Assembly (NCBI GenBank): GCA_964531385.1
Contig: CAZHGC010000001.1
Coordinates: 115,616-179,615 of the forward strand
Length of the DNA: 64,000 nt
Direction of reading: 5' to 3'
From: MGBC114079 sp964531385
GTDB lineage: Bacteria > Bacillota > Clostridia > Lachnospirales > CAG-274
In this document: one piece after another, positions 27,101 to 36,434 of the stretch
Numbering within the stretch: the stretch's first letter is position 1
Layout: each line of letters starts with the position of its first letter
Position numbers and translations under genes: made by a program
Notes under the pieces: generated by a model
Told to the model about the DNA's origin: nothing
The model's input: only the letters and a program-made list of their open reading frames with translations
The model's database searches: none

Positions 27101-27138
27101 AGCTAAAAGCAGAAAATTGAATAATTTTGCTTTTGGCT
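27101..27138 (-). repeat. Second hairpin in tandem with the gltX-pilZ terminator
   Basis: AGCTAAAAGC (27101-27110) pairs with GCTTTTGGCT (27129-27138), with inner AAAATT/AATTTT pairing. It lacks its own T-run and abuts the terminator hairpin. Confidence 0.5.
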
Positions 27139-27174
27139 GATGTACGGCATTAATTTGCTAATGGTTTTAGCTTA

Positions 27175-27828
27175 TTAACTTTCTTTTGTTATTGAATTTT
27201 GATTTTTTCTTATGTAATTTCGTTGTGCATCAAATATGAAGCTTAAAAGTATATTTTTATCTTCATCGCTTACAAAAAGAAGTTTTGCTCTATATTCGAA
27301 CTTACAGCCCGGCTTTATGTGAGTGTGTTTATCCAACACTTTTATTAACATTGATATTCTTTTATTGTTAAAGCTTACGCTACATTCACGCTCTTCCGAA
27401 ACGAGCATTTCAAGATTTGAAACAAAGAGCAAGCCACCTTCGCTTAAATCTTTTATTATTGCTTGATAGGTTTCTTCGTTTTTATCTTTTATCAAAAAAG
27501 GAACCATACAATCTAAGCGATAGAATTCTCGGCGTTGTTCTTGCACCGAATAAGATAAATTATCTATTAATATAAAGTGATAATCATTTTTATGGAATCT
27601 TTTTTTGATTATTGCGTTATGGAAAGTGTATACACCTGATTCGTTGTATACTTGAATCATATACAAAACGTCACCCATTGGCAAATTTACAAGCTTTTTG
27701 TTTTCTATTGGAGTATAGACCAAAAGTTGATTTTCGTATATTGTTTCAATGTAGCTTGTGTATGATTTTTTATGATTTGTTTCGAATGATATTATAATTT
27801 TGTTACCTCTCTTTAAGTTTTGAATCAC
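27175..27828 (-). CDS. YcgR-like PilZ-domain c-di-GMP receptor
   Basis: A 217-residue two-domain protein. The N-terminal half (residues 1-100) resembles the YcgR N domain (KRGNKIIISFE; later VYTFHNAIIKKRF). The C-terminal half is a PilZ domain with the c-di-GMP-binding QRREFYRLD (RxxxR type, about residues 98-106) and DLSEGG (about 128-133). Such proteins brake flagella or regulate surface functions; no flagellar genes are in this window. The start is GTG 27828 behind AAGGAGGTG. It follows gltX by 23 bp and is probably co-transcribed. Confidence 0.85.
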   Translation of the reverse strand: MIQNLKRGNKIIISFETNHKKSYTSYIETIYENQLLVYTPIENKKLVNLPMGDVLYMIQVYNESGVYTFHNAIIKKRFHKNDYHFILIDNLSYSVQEQRREFYRLDCMVPFLIKDKNEETYQAIIKDLSEGGLLFVSNLEMLVSEERECSVSFNNKRISMLIKVLDKHTHIKPGCKFEYRAKLLFVSDEDKNILLSFIFDAQRNYIRKNQNSITKES

Positions 27829-27851
27829 TGAAAGGACACCTCCTTAGGTTG

Positions 27852-29288
27852 TTATACAGAGAGTTTTTCTATTCCTGCCTTTAATCGATTTAAGGAATCT
27901 TCTTTTCCCAACAAAACCGCAAGCTCACTTGCACCGCAAGGGGAAGTTGGCTTTCCGGAAAGAGCAGTTCTTACAGGCCACAAAATTTGACCGTTTTTTA
28001 ATTCATTTTCTTTTGCTATTGCAACCAACTGCTCATATATTGTGTCGTTGTCCCAATTTTCGAGAGAGCTTAGAACAGGAAAAACCATTTTTAATGAATT
28101 TAAGCTTATTTCTTCGTTTGTTTTCATTTTTTTATGAACATATAATGAATTGTCATATTCGGGAACTTGGTTTATAAAATCGACCATTTCGGGAATTTCG
28201 TTTAAGGTTCCGATTCTTGTTTGAATATATCCCGCAACGACTTTTAAATCTATATCTGTTCTTTTGATTGCTTTTTGAAGTATTGGGAGAGCCATATCAA
28301 AGAAATCATCAAAGCTTAATTTTTTGATATATTCTCCGTTCATCCACGTTAATTTTGCTATGTCAAAAATTGCGGGAGATTTGCTTAAACCTTTTACGTT
28401 GAATGCTTTTATAAGTTCGTCCATTGAGAATATTTCCTGATTATCGGAAGGAGCCCAACCCAAAAGTGCTATATAATTTACGATTGCTTCGGGAAGATAA
28501 CCTTTTTCGATTAAATCTTGGAAAGAAGCATCTCCGTTCCTTTTTGAGAGTTTTTCGGTTGCATTTTTCATAACCGGAGGAACGTGGATATATGTTGGAA
28601 TATCCCAGCCGAACGCTTCATAGAGAAGGTTGTATTTTGGAGTTGATGAGAGATATTCACTTCCTCTTATAACGTGAGTTATTCCCATTAAGTGGTCATC
28701 AATTACATTTGCAAAATTATATGTTGGAAGAAGGTCTGATTTTATTAAAATTTGGTCTTCCATATCGGAATTGTCTACAGTTATTGTTCCATAGACTTCA
28801 TCGACAAAGGTTGTTGTTCCGTCTTTTATTTTTTGTCTTATTACATATGGAACGTTATTTTTTAAATTTTCTTCTATTTCTTCTTTTGAAAGAGAGAGGC
28901 AATGACGGTCATATTTTGCCGCTGTTTCTCCGCTTTCGGAACGCATTTTTTCGAGACGTTCTTTTGTGCAGAAGCAATAGTATGCTTCGCCTTTTTCGAC
29001 AAGTTCTTTTGCATAATCGATGTAGTTGTTTTTTCGTTCACTTTGAATATATGGGCCATAGTCGCCACCGATGTCTGGACCTTCATCATGGCTCATTTTT
29101 GCCATTTTTAATGTTTTGTAGATTACATCAACTGCTCCGTCGACGTATCTTTCTTGATCGGTGTCTTCAATTCTTAAAATGAATTTTCCGTTGTTGGCAC
29201 GTGCAATTAAATATTCATAAAGTGCAGTTCTTAAATTTCCTATGTGCATATATCCTGTTGGACTTGGTGCAAATCGTGTTCTAACCAT
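27852..29288 (-). CDS. gltX: Glutamyl-tRNA synthetase
   Basis: A class I aminoacyl-tRNA synthetase of 478 residues that charges tRNA-Glu (non-discriminating in many Firmicutes, also charging tRNA-Gln). The HIGH-type motif is APSPTGYMHIGN near residue 8, and the KMSKS-type motif is EKLSKRNG near residue 243. A cysteine/histidine group (YYCFCTKERL, KYDRHC) matches the zinc-binding region of bacterial GluRS. ATG 29288 follows TAGGAG on the minus strand. Confidence 0.97.
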   Translation of the reverse strand: MVRTRFAPSPTGYMHIGNLRTALYEYLIARANNGKFILRIEDTDQERYVDGAVDVIYKTLKMAKMSHDEGPDIGGDYGPYIQSERKNNYIDYAKELVEKGEAYYCFCTKERLEKMRSESGETAAKYDRHCLSLSKEEIEENLKNNVPYVIRQKIKDGTTTFVDEVYGTITVDNSDMEDQILIKSDLLPTYNFANVIDDHLMGITHVIRGSEYLSSTPKYNLLYEAFGWDIPTYIHVPPVMKNATEKLSKRNGDASFQDLIEKGYLPEAIVNYIALLGWAPSDNQEIFSMDELIKAFNVKGLSKSPAIFDIAKLTWMNGEYIKKLSFDDFFDMALPILQKAIKRTDIDLKVVAGYIQTRIGTLNEIPEMVDFINQVPEYDNSLYVHKKMKTNEEISLNSLKMVFPVLSSLENWDNDTIYEQLVAIAKENELKNGQILWPVRTALSGKPTSPCGASELAVLLGKEDSLNRLKAGIEKLSV

Positions 29289-29549
29289 TTTTATGCTCCT
29301 AACGTTTTCTATTTTTTTAGCAACTTTTTCTATTTTATATATTATATTTTTTAATCGAATATGTAAAGAGATTTTAAAAAAAATTTTTGGAAATTTTGAT
29401 TTTTGGTTAATTTTGTATGTTTTTTATAATTTTATATTAAGAAACAATCAGAGTGGTAATAAGAAAATGTTTCTGTTTAGGTTAGCCATTCGACAATGTA
29501 TTTTTTATTTAAAACCGTACAAAGATGTTTTGTGAGGTTTTTGGGATTT
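29289..29549 (-). other. gltX / FAH-family gene intergenic region
   Basis: A 261-bp AT-rich gap between two minus-strand genes. A TATAAT sequence lies about 55 bp upstream of gltX, with TTTACA 15 bases before it, giving a weak promoter candidate. A Spo0A-box-like TTCGACA is at 29489-29495. No terminator was found for the upstream gene. Confidence 0.35.
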
Positions 29550-30437
29550 TTAATTATTGGACATTGATTTTACTGTGTTTTTTAATGTTCCGATTCCTTC
29601 AATTTCACATTCGACAACGTCACCGTCTTTTAAAAAGTTTGGAGGAACAAAGCCCATTCCAACACCGGCGGGAGTTCCTGTTGCTATTATTGTTCCGGCT
29701 TTTAAGGTCATTCCTTTTGACAAATCGCTTATTATATAGGGAATGTCAAAAATTAGAAGGTCGGTTGTGCTGTTTTGACGCAATTCACCGTTTACACGTG
29801 AGAGTATTTTTAATTTGGGCGGGTTATTAAATTCATCTGTTGTTGTTATGCAGGGGCCCATTGGCGTGAAATCGTCGAGGCTTTTGCCGAGGTACCATTG
29901 TTTATGCTGTGTTTGAAGATTTCGTGCACTTACATCATTTATTATTGTGTATCCAAAGATGTAATCGAATGCTTTATCTTCAGGAACATTTTTTGCATCT
30001 TTTTTTATTATTATTGCAAGTTCACTTTCGTAATCCAAGCTATCGACAATATCAAAATGACCGTCTATATAATCATTTGGGGCAACAGCTTTTGTTACTC
30101 TTTTTGAAAAATAAATTGGATATTTGCGTTCTCCGCCAAAAGCTTCTTTTTTGTATCTTGAAGATTCGACAGCATGGGCGGCATAATTTATTCCAAGGCA
30201 AATTATATCTTGCTTTGGACGGGGAATTGGTGCTAATATTTTTACGCTGTTGGTTGGAATTAAATTATCATTTGTTGAAAGCTTATTTATTGTTTCAAGT
30301 TCTTCAGAGGTTATATTTTCGATTAATTCGGTCATTTCGGAATAATTTATGTTTGCCTTTTTTAATGGGAAAATGCCATTTTCTGAGAGTGTTCCGAGAT
30401 GTTCTTTGTTATTTTCTTCATAGGTTATGAATTTCAT
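29550..30437 (-). CDS. Fumarylacetoacetate hydrolase (FAH) family protein
   Basis: A 295-residue metal-dependent enzyme of the FAH superfamily, which cleaves or decarboxylates acyl-pyruvate-like compounds. The superfamily core has IICLGINYAAHAVE, DYESELAIIIKKDAKNV with the metal-binding glutamates, GYTIINDVSARNLQ with the aspartate, GPCITT and TIIATGTPAGVGMGF. The substrate is unknown; close homologues are often annotated as 2-hydroxyhepta-2,4-diene-1,7-dioate isomerase or acylpyruvase. ATG 30437 follows AAGGAGA. It is single and transcribed away from the uvr genes. Confidence 0.9.
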   Translation of the reverse strand: MKFITYEENNKEHLGTLSENGIFPLKKANINYSEMTELIENITSEELETINKLSTNDNLIPTNSVKILAPIPRPKQDIICLGINYAAHAVESSRYKKEAFGGERKYPIYFSKRVTKAVAPNDYIDGHFDIVDSLDYESELAIIIKKDAKNVPEDKAFDYIFGYTIINDVSARNLQTQHKQWYLGKSLDDFTPMGPCITTTDEFNNPPKLKILSRVNGELRQNSTTDLLIFDIPYIISDLSKGMTLKAGTIIATGTPAGVGMGFVPPNFLKDGDVVECEIEGIGTLKNTVKSMSNN

Positions 30438-30673
30438 TTGACACGTCTCCTTTTAGTATAGTTGAATTTCTTTAAATATTAAATTTTATTATAACATATT
30501 TTTTGTTATTTATCCATAATTTTGTTAAAGAAAATTTTAAAATGTTAATATATGTTATTAAATTGTTTTAAATTTGAGGTTAATATTTTATTGTGTTATT
30601 AGACTTGTAAAGCGGAGAATTGTGTAATAAAATAAATGGTGGTTTATATCGTTTTTTGTTTGGAGGTTTTTAT

Positions 30674-30904
30674 ATGAGCGATTATGCAAAAGAAATATTG
30701 AAGAATGTTTTTGAGTCTTATTCTGACGGCGAAGAATGCTTTGTTGGGAAAATGCCCCAAGGTTCGGAAATTCATAATTTTAATATGGCCTTGAAAGAAC
30801 TTTTGGAGAAAGAATTTATTTCTGTTTTACAAAAAAATTTATGTGTTGTTAAAATTGAATTGACGGATTTGGGGCTTGAATTTTGTATGGAGAATTTTTT
30901 TTGA
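30674..30904 (+). CDS. Small hypothetical protein
   Basis: A 76-residue acidic protein that I do not recognise. It is supported by TTGGAGG upstream of ATG 30674 and by codon use like its neighbours. It is predicted mainly helical, with a pattern (KELLEKEFISVLQ then VVKIELTDLGLEFC) that could be a small winged helix. It stands alone between the FAH-family gene and uvrB. Confidence 0.6.
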   Translation: MSDYAKEILKNVFESYSDGEECFVGKMPQGSEIHNFNMALKELLEKEFISVLQKNLCVVKIELTDLGLEFCMENFF

Positions 30905-31004
30905 TTTGAAGGAAATAATGTTTTTATGAATGTATGAAAAATTTTTGTTGTATTTTTTGTGATGTTGTTAAGTATTACATTTTTGGAACATTTTTAAATT
31001 AAGA

Positions 31005-31033
31005 TTGTGGAAAATCTGTAAATATGATAAAAT
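31005..31033 (+). promoter_or_regulatory. Candidate uvrB promoter
   Basis: TTGTGG (31005-31010), 17-bp spacer, TAAAAT (31028-31033), about 110 bp upstream of uvrB. A hairpin TTGACGAAAA / TTTTTGTCAA (31058-31084) follows in the leader. No convincing LexA box was found. Confidence 0.45.
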
Positions 31034-31144
31034 ATGGGAAACGATGTAAAAATAATTTTGACGAAAATATTTGTTTTTTGTCAAGTTTTATAGAGATTTT
31101 AAGCGTTATAAAATTATTTCTAATATAATATTATTTTTTTTGAT

Positions 31145-33139
31145 GTGATTTTATTTGAACGTTTTAATGTTGTATCTAAATTTAAGCCGACGGGCGACCA
31201 GCCGGAAGCTATTGAAAAACTTGCAAATGGATTTATTGACGGAAATAAATTTCAAACTCTTTTGGGAGTTACGGGTTCGGGAAAAACTTTTACTATGGCT
31301 AATATTATTGAAAAGCTTAATAAGCCGACTTTAATTATTGCACATAACAAAACTCTTGCGGCACAGCTTTACAATGAATTTAAAGAGTTCTTTCCTGAAA
31401 ATGCGGTTGAATATTTTGTTTCATATTATGATTATTATCAACCGGAAGCTTATGTTCCGCAAACTGATACGTATATTGAAAAAGATTCTTCGATTAACGA
31501 TGAAATTGACAAGCTTCGACATTCGGCAACGGCTGCATTATTTGAAAGAAAAGATGTTATTATTGTTGCAAGTGTTTCTTGCATATATGGTTTGGGCGAC
31601 CCTATCGATTATAATGAAATGGTTATTTCTCTTAGACCGGGAATGATTAAGGACAGAGACGATGTTTTGCGAAAATTGATTGAAATTCAGTATGACAGAA
31701 ATGATATGAATTTTGTTAGAGGGACTTTTCGTGTTAGAGGAGATGTTGTTGAGGTTTTTCCTGCGGATTCTTCCGAAAATGCTTACAGAATTGAATTTTT
31801 TGGCGATGAAGTTGACAGAATTACGGAGATTGATGTTTTGACGGGCGAAATTAAGGGACTTAGAGAGCATATTTGCATTTATCCCGCTTCGCATTATGTT
31901 ACAAGCAAAGAAAAAATGACGGCGGCAATTAGGCGAATTGAAAAAGAACTTGAAGAAAGAGTTGCAGAACTTAAAGCTGAAGACAAGTTGCTTGAAGCAC
32001 AGAGACTTTTGCAAAGGACAAACTATGATATTGAAATGATGACGGAAATGGGCTTTTGCTCGGGGATTGAAAATTATTCGAGACACCTTTCGGGAAGAGC
32101 GGCAGGAAGCACACCGCATACGTTAATTGATTATTTTCCGGAAGATTTCCTCATTATTGTTGATGAATCTCACGTTACAATTCCTCAGATTGGCGGAATG
32201 TATGAGGGAGACCGCTCGAGAAAAACAAATCTTGTTGAGTTTGGGTTTAGGTTACCTTCGGCACTTGATAACAGACCTCTTAAATTTAACGAATTTGAAG
32301 AAAAAATTAATCAAATTCTTTTTGTTTCGGCAACTCCTTCGAAATATGAAAAAGAAAATTCGCAATGTACCGCAGAACAAATTATTAGACCGACAGGACT
32401 TCTTGACCCAGAAATCGATGTTAGACCTATTAAAGGGCAGATTGATGATTTGATTGGGGAGATAAACAAAGTTACGGAGAAAAAACAAAAAGTTCTTGTT
32501 ACAACTCTTACAAAAAAAATGGCGGAAGATTTGACAAACTATTTGCGTGAAAGCGGAATTAGAGTTAAATATCTTCATTCGGATATTGACACTCTTGAAC
32601 GTTTGGAGATTATTCGTGATTTGAGAATGGACGTTTTTGATGTTCTTGTTGGAATAAATCTTTTGAGGGAAGGTCTTGATATTCCCGAAGTTTCGCTTGT
32701 TGCTATTTTAGATGCTGACAAAGAAGGTTTTTTGCGTTCGGAAACGTCACTTATTCAGACTATTGGACGTGCGGCGAGAAATTCGGACGGAAGAGTTGTT
32801 ATGTATGCTGATGTAATTACGGAATCTATGCAAAAAGCTATTAGCGAAACAAACAGAAGAAGGGGCATTCAAGAGGATTATAATACGCAATATGGCATTG
32901 TTCCTAAAACAATTATTAAAAAGGTTCACGATATTATTAAAGCGACTGTTTCGGTTGAAGAGAAAAAAGGTATGGGGCTTGACAAAGACCCTGAATCTAT
33001 GAGCCGAGAAGAGCTTGAAAAAGTTATTGGAAAAATGCAAAAGGAAATGAAGCAATCGGCTGCGGATTTGCAATTTGAAAGAGCGGCACAGCTTCGAGAT
33101 GAAATTATTGAACTTAAAAAAATTATGGAAAAAATTTAA
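31145..33139 (+). CDS. uvrB: Excinuclease ABC subunit B
   Basis: DNA-damage-loading helicase-like subunit (664 residues) of nucleotide excision repair. It has SKFKPTGDQPEAI, Walker A GVTGSGKTF (about residues 40-48), the beta-hairpin YYDYYQPEAYVP, DESHVTIPQ, GLDIPEVSLVAILDADKEGF and the C-terminal UVR domain (about 625-660) that binds UvrC. The GTG start at 31145 lacks a strong Shine-Dalgarno sequence, unusual in this window: GATGTGAT stands where GAGGTGAT would be typical. Part of its 3' end is duplicated downstream. Confidence 0.96.
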   Translation: MILFERFNVVSKFKPTGDQPEAIEKLANGFIDGNKFQTLLGVTGSGKTFTMANIIEKLNKPTLIIAHNKTLAAQLYNEFKEFFPENAVEYFVSYYDYYQPEAYVPQTDTYIEKDSSINDEIDKLRHSATAALFERKDVIIVASVSCIYGLGDPIDYNEMVISLRPGMIKDRDDVLRKLIEIQYDRNDMNFVRGTFRVRGDVVEVFPADSSENAYRIEFFGDEVDRITEIDVLTGEIKGLREHICIYPASHYVTSKEKMTAAIRRIEKELEERVAELKAEDKLLEAQRLLQRTNYDIEMMTEMGFCSGIENYSRHLSGRAAGSTPHTLIDYFPEDFLIIVDESHVTIPQIGGMYEGDRSRKTNLVEFGFRLPSALDNRPLKFNEFEEKINQILFVSATPSKYEKENSQCTAEQIIRPTGLLDPEIDVRPIKGQIDDLIGEINKVTEKKQKVLVTTLTKKMAEDLTNYLRESGIRVKYLHSDIDTLERLEIIRDLRMDVFDVLVGINLLREGLDIPEVSLVAILDADKEGFLRSETSLIQTIGRAARNSDGRVVMYADVITESMQKAISETNRRRGIQEDYNTQYGIVPKTIIKKVHDIIKATVSVEEKKGMGLDKDPESMSREELEKVIGKMQKEMKQSAADLQFERAAQLRDEIIELKKIMEKI

Positions 33140-33153
33140 GATAAACTTTAGAT

Positions 33154-33217
33154 AAAAAGTTATTGGAAAAATGTAAAAGAGAACGAAGCAATTGAATATG
33201 GATTTGCAGTTTTTTGA
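33154..33217 (+). repeat. Decayed partial duplicate of the uvrB 3' coding end
   Basis: 33154-33217 aligns with 33018-33078 inside uvrB. The first 20 bases are identical (AAAAAGTTATTGGAAAAATG), and identity is roughly 80-85 percent over 61 bases, with mainly transitions and a 3-base T insertion. Weaker similarity continues to about 33275. It is non-coding now. Confidence 0.75.
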
Positions 33218-33305
33218 AAAATTGTGATTTTTTGTGGGGTTGAAAAAGCTGACTTAAAAAGTTGGTTGAAAACGGTGTTTTTATTTTTTGAATGAGAGGA
33301 TTAAA

Positions 33306-36137
33306 ATGCAAAAAGACAAAATTATTATTAAAGGCGCAAGAGCAAATAATCTTAAAAATATAAATGTTGAAATTCCGAGGAACAAGCTTGTTGTTTTTAC
33401 AGGGCTTAGCGGTTCGGGAAAGTCGAGCCTTGCTTTTGATACGATTTATGCGGAGGGGCAAAGAAGGTATGTTGAGTCGTTATCTTCGTATGCAAGGCAA
33501 TTCCTCGGACAAATGGAAAAGCCTGATGTTGATTATATTGAGGGGCTTTCTCCGGCAATTTCCATTGACCAAAAAACTACAAACAACAATCCACGCTCAA
33601 CGGTTGGAACTGTTACGGAAATTTATGATTATTTAAGGCTTTTATATGCACGAGTTGGGGTTCCGCATTGTCCCAAATGCGGAAAGGAAATTAAAAAACA
33701 AACAGTTGACCAAATTGTTGACCAAATTTTGAATTTGCCGGAAAAAAGCAAAATTCAGCTTTTTGCTCCTGTTGTCAGAAACAGAAAAGGCGAACACGTT
33801 AAATTGCTTGAAGATGCTAAAAAAAGCGGTTATGTTCGTGTTAGAATTGACGGGATTATGTATGAACTTGCCGATGAGATTAAGCTTGAGAAAAACAAAA
33901 AGCACACTATTGAAATTGTTATTGACAGGCTTATTGTTAAACCTGAAATTCAAAAAAGGCTTGCGGAGTCGCTTGAAACGGTTTTTGCTCTTACGGGAGG
34001 GCTTGTTGTTGTTGATGTGAACGGTGACGAACAGCTTACTTTCAGTCAAAATTTTGCTTGTCCCGATTGTGGGATTAGCATTGAAGAAATCGAGCCGAGA
34101 AGATTTTCATTTAATAATCCTTCGGGGGCTTGTCCGGATTGTATGGGGCTTGGTGCAAAAATGGTTTTTGACCCAGAGATGATTGTTCCGAACGAGGATT
34201 TATCTATTCTTGAAGGTGCTATTGCTGTTTTGGGCTGGAATTCGATTGCATCTGAAAACAGTATGGGAAACAGCATTTTTACAATGCTTTCGGAAAAATA
34301 TAATTTTGATTTGAACACACCATTTAAAGATTTGCCAGATGATATTAAAAATCTTATTATGTTTGGCAATGGCGGAGAAAAAATGGAAATTCGCTATGTT
34401 AGCGGTGGAGAAGAAAAATTTTACAATTATACTTTTGACGGGATTGTTGGAAACCTTGAAAGGCGATACAGAGAGACATATTCGGAAGCATCGAAGCAGG
34501 AATATGAAAAATATATGACGAACATTACTTGCCCAACTTGCAAAGGAAAGCGACTTAAACCGGAAATTCTCGCAGTTACTGTTGGCGGAAAAACTATTTC
34601 GGAGATTACCGAATATTCTGTTAAAGAACTTAAAACATTTTTTGAAAACCTTGAATTATCGGAAACGAAGATGCTTATTGCAGAACAAATTTTAAAAGAA
34701 ATTAATGCAAGGCTTGGATTTTTGATTAATGTTGGACTTGAATATTTGACTTTGTCGAGAATGGCGGGGACTTTGTCCGGAGGAGAGTCTCAAAGAATTA
34801 GGCTTGCAACGCAAATTGGTTCGGGGCTTGTTGGCGTTTTATATATTCTTGATGAGCCGAGCATTGGACTTCATCAAAGAGACAACGACAAACTTCTTGC
34901 GGCACTTAAAAATTTGAGAGATATTGGAAATACATTGATTGTTGTTGAACACGATTCCGATACTATGCTTGAATCGGACTATATTGTTGACATTGGACCT
35001 TATGCGGGAATTAACGGTGGAGAGGTTGTTTTTTCCGGACTTCCGAAAGATCTTTTGAAATGCGAAGAGTCTTTGACGGGTGCTTATTTGAGCGGAAAAA
35101 GGAAAATTGAAATTCCGAAAGAAAGAAGAAAGGCATCGAAAGAAAAACTTGTTATTAAAGGTGCTTTCGAAAATAATCTTAAAAATGTTAACGTTGAAAT
35201 TCCTGTTGGGTTGTTTGTTTGCGTTACGGGAGTTTCAGGCTCGGGCAAAAGCTCGCTTATAAACGAGGTTTTATACAAGACACTTGCGAGAGAACTTAAC
35301 AGAGCAAAAGTTAAAAACGGAAAATGCAAGAGCATTAAAGGGATTGAATATTTTGATAAAATTATTAATATTGACCAATCACCTATTGGAAGAACACCGA
35401 GGTCGAATCCTGCAACATATACGGGTTTGTTTGATATGATTAGAGAAATTTTCAGCCAAACAACCGAGGCGAAAATGAGAGGATACCAAAAGGGCAGATT
35501 TAGTTTTAATGTTAAGGGCGGAAGATGTGAGGCGTGTTCGGGGGACGGCATTATAAAAATTGAAATGCACTTTTTGCCGGATATATATGTTCCTTGTGAA
35601 GTTTGCAAAGGCAAAAGATATAACAGGGAAACTCTTGAAGTTAAATACAAAGGAAAAACTATTTCGGACGTTTTGGATATGACAATTTCCGAGGCTTTGG
35701 TGTTCTTTGAAAATATTCCAAGAATAAAATCTAAAATTCAAACGTTATATGATGTTGGACTTTCATATATTAAACTTGGACAATCTTCGACAACATTGTC
35801 CGGAGGAGAGGCACAAAGGGTTAAACTTGCAACGGAGCTTAGTAGAAAAAGCACAGGAAAAACTATTTATGTTCTTGATGAGCCGACAACGGGGCTTCAC
35901 ACTTATGATGTTCATAAGCTTATTGGCATTTTGCAAAAACTTGCCGACGGCGGAAACACTGTTGTTATAATTGAACACAATTTAGATGTTATTAAAACTG
36001 CCGATTATATTATTGATTTGGGGCCGGAAGGCGGAGACGGCGGAGGAAGAATTGTTGCAACAGGAACACCGGAGGAAGTTGCAAAATGTGAAAATTCTTA
36101 TACCGGAAAATATCTTAAAAAATTTTTGGAGGATTAA
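33306..36137 (+). CDS. uvrA: Excinuclease ABC subunit A
   Basis: Damage-recognition ATPase of nucleotide excision repair (943 residues, usual length). Two ABC modules are visible: Walker A GLSGSGKSS (about residue 35) and GVSGSGKSS (about 640), each with an LSGGE(S/A)QR signature. Zinc-finger cysteines are CPKCG...CPDC...CPDCMGLG in the first half and CEACSGDGI...CEVCKGKRY in the second. ATG 33306 is preceded by GAGAGG; an upstream TTG at 33288 has no site. It follows uvrB after 166 bp containing the uvrB remnant. Confidence 0.97.
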   Translation: MQKDKIIIKGARANNLKNINVEIPRNKLVVFTGLSGSGKSSLAFDTIYAEGQRRYVESLSSYARQFLGQMEKPDVDYIEGLSPAISIDQKTTNNNPRSTVGTVTEIYDYLRLLYARVGVPHCPKCGKEIKKQTVDQIVDQILNLPEKSKIQLFAPVVRNRKGEHVKLLEDAKKSGYVRVRIDGIMYELADEIKLEKNKKHTIEIVIDRLIVKPEIQKRLAESLETVFALTGGLVVVDVNGDEQLTFSQNFACPDCGISIEEIEPRRFSFNNPSGACPDCMGLGAKMVFDPEMIVPNEDLSILEGAIAVLGWNSIASENSMGNSIFTMLSEKYNFDLNTPFKDLPDDIKNLIMFGNGGEKMEIRYVSGGEEKFYNYTFDGIVGNLERRYRETYSEASKQEYEKYMTNITCPTCKGKRLKPEILAVTVGGKTISEITEYSVKELKTFFENLELSETKMLIAEQILKEINARLGFLINVGLEYLTLSRMAGTLSGGESQRIRLATQIGSGLVGVLYILDEPSIGLHQRDNDKLLAALKNLRDIGNTLIVVEHDSDTMLESDYIVDIGPYAGINGGEVVFSGLPKDLLKCEESLTGAYLSGKRKIEIPKERRKASKEKLVIKGAFENNLKNVNVEIPVGLFVCVTGVSGSGKSSLINEVLYKTLARELNRAKVKNGKCKSIKGIEYFDKIINIDQSPIGRTPRSNPATYTGLFDMIREIFSQTTEAKMRGYQKGRFSFNVKGGRCEACSGDGIIKIEMHFLPDIYVPCEVCKGKRYNRETLEVKYKGKTISDVLDMTISEALVFFENIPRIKSKIQTLYDVGLSYIKLGQSSTTLSGGEAQRVKLATELSRKSTGKTIYVLDEPTTGLHTYDVHKLIGILQKLADGGNTVVIIEHNLDVIKTADYIIDLGPEGGDGGGRIVATGTPEEVAKCENSYTGKYLKKFLED

Positions 36138-36140
36138 TCT

Positions 36141-36431
36141 ATGGAAAAGATTTTGAAAAAATATGTTGACTGTAAGAGTAAGCTTCTGAAGAGCTTTGAT
36201 TGCAGTGGCGAATATTTTGTTAAGGCTCTTGAAAATTATAATTGGAGAGTTAAGGAACTTGACGGAATGGCTTTTTTAACTTATTGGAAAGATGGAGAAA
36301 AGCTTAATGAGTGCGTTATTGTTAAAAAAAATAACGCACCGATTATTGTTAGACGAAAAGAATATACTATGATTGTTGTTATTGAATGTGTTAAAGTTGC
36401 ACTTGTTCTTAAAAACGATATGGAGGTTTGA
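36141..36431 (+). CDS. Small hypothetical protein downstream of uvrA
   Basis: A 96-residue protein that I do not recognise. It begins three bases after the uvrA stop behind TTGGAGG and ends three bases before the next gene, so it is almost certainly co-translated with both. It is basic at the N-terminus (KKYVDCKSKLLK) and ends with a hydrophobic stretch (IVVIECVKVALVL). No known motif is seen. Confidence 0.65.
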   Translation: MEKILKKYVDCKSKLLKSFDCSGEYFVKALENYNWRVKELDGMAFLTYWKDGEKLNECVIVKKNNAPIIVRRKEYTMIVVIECVKVALVLKNDMEV

Positions 36432-36434
36432 TAA

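Noticed and set aside
30980..31160. LexA (SOS) box in front of uvrB
   Set aside because: Half-sites such as GGAACATTT occur but no paired GAAC-N4-GTTC type dyad is present.
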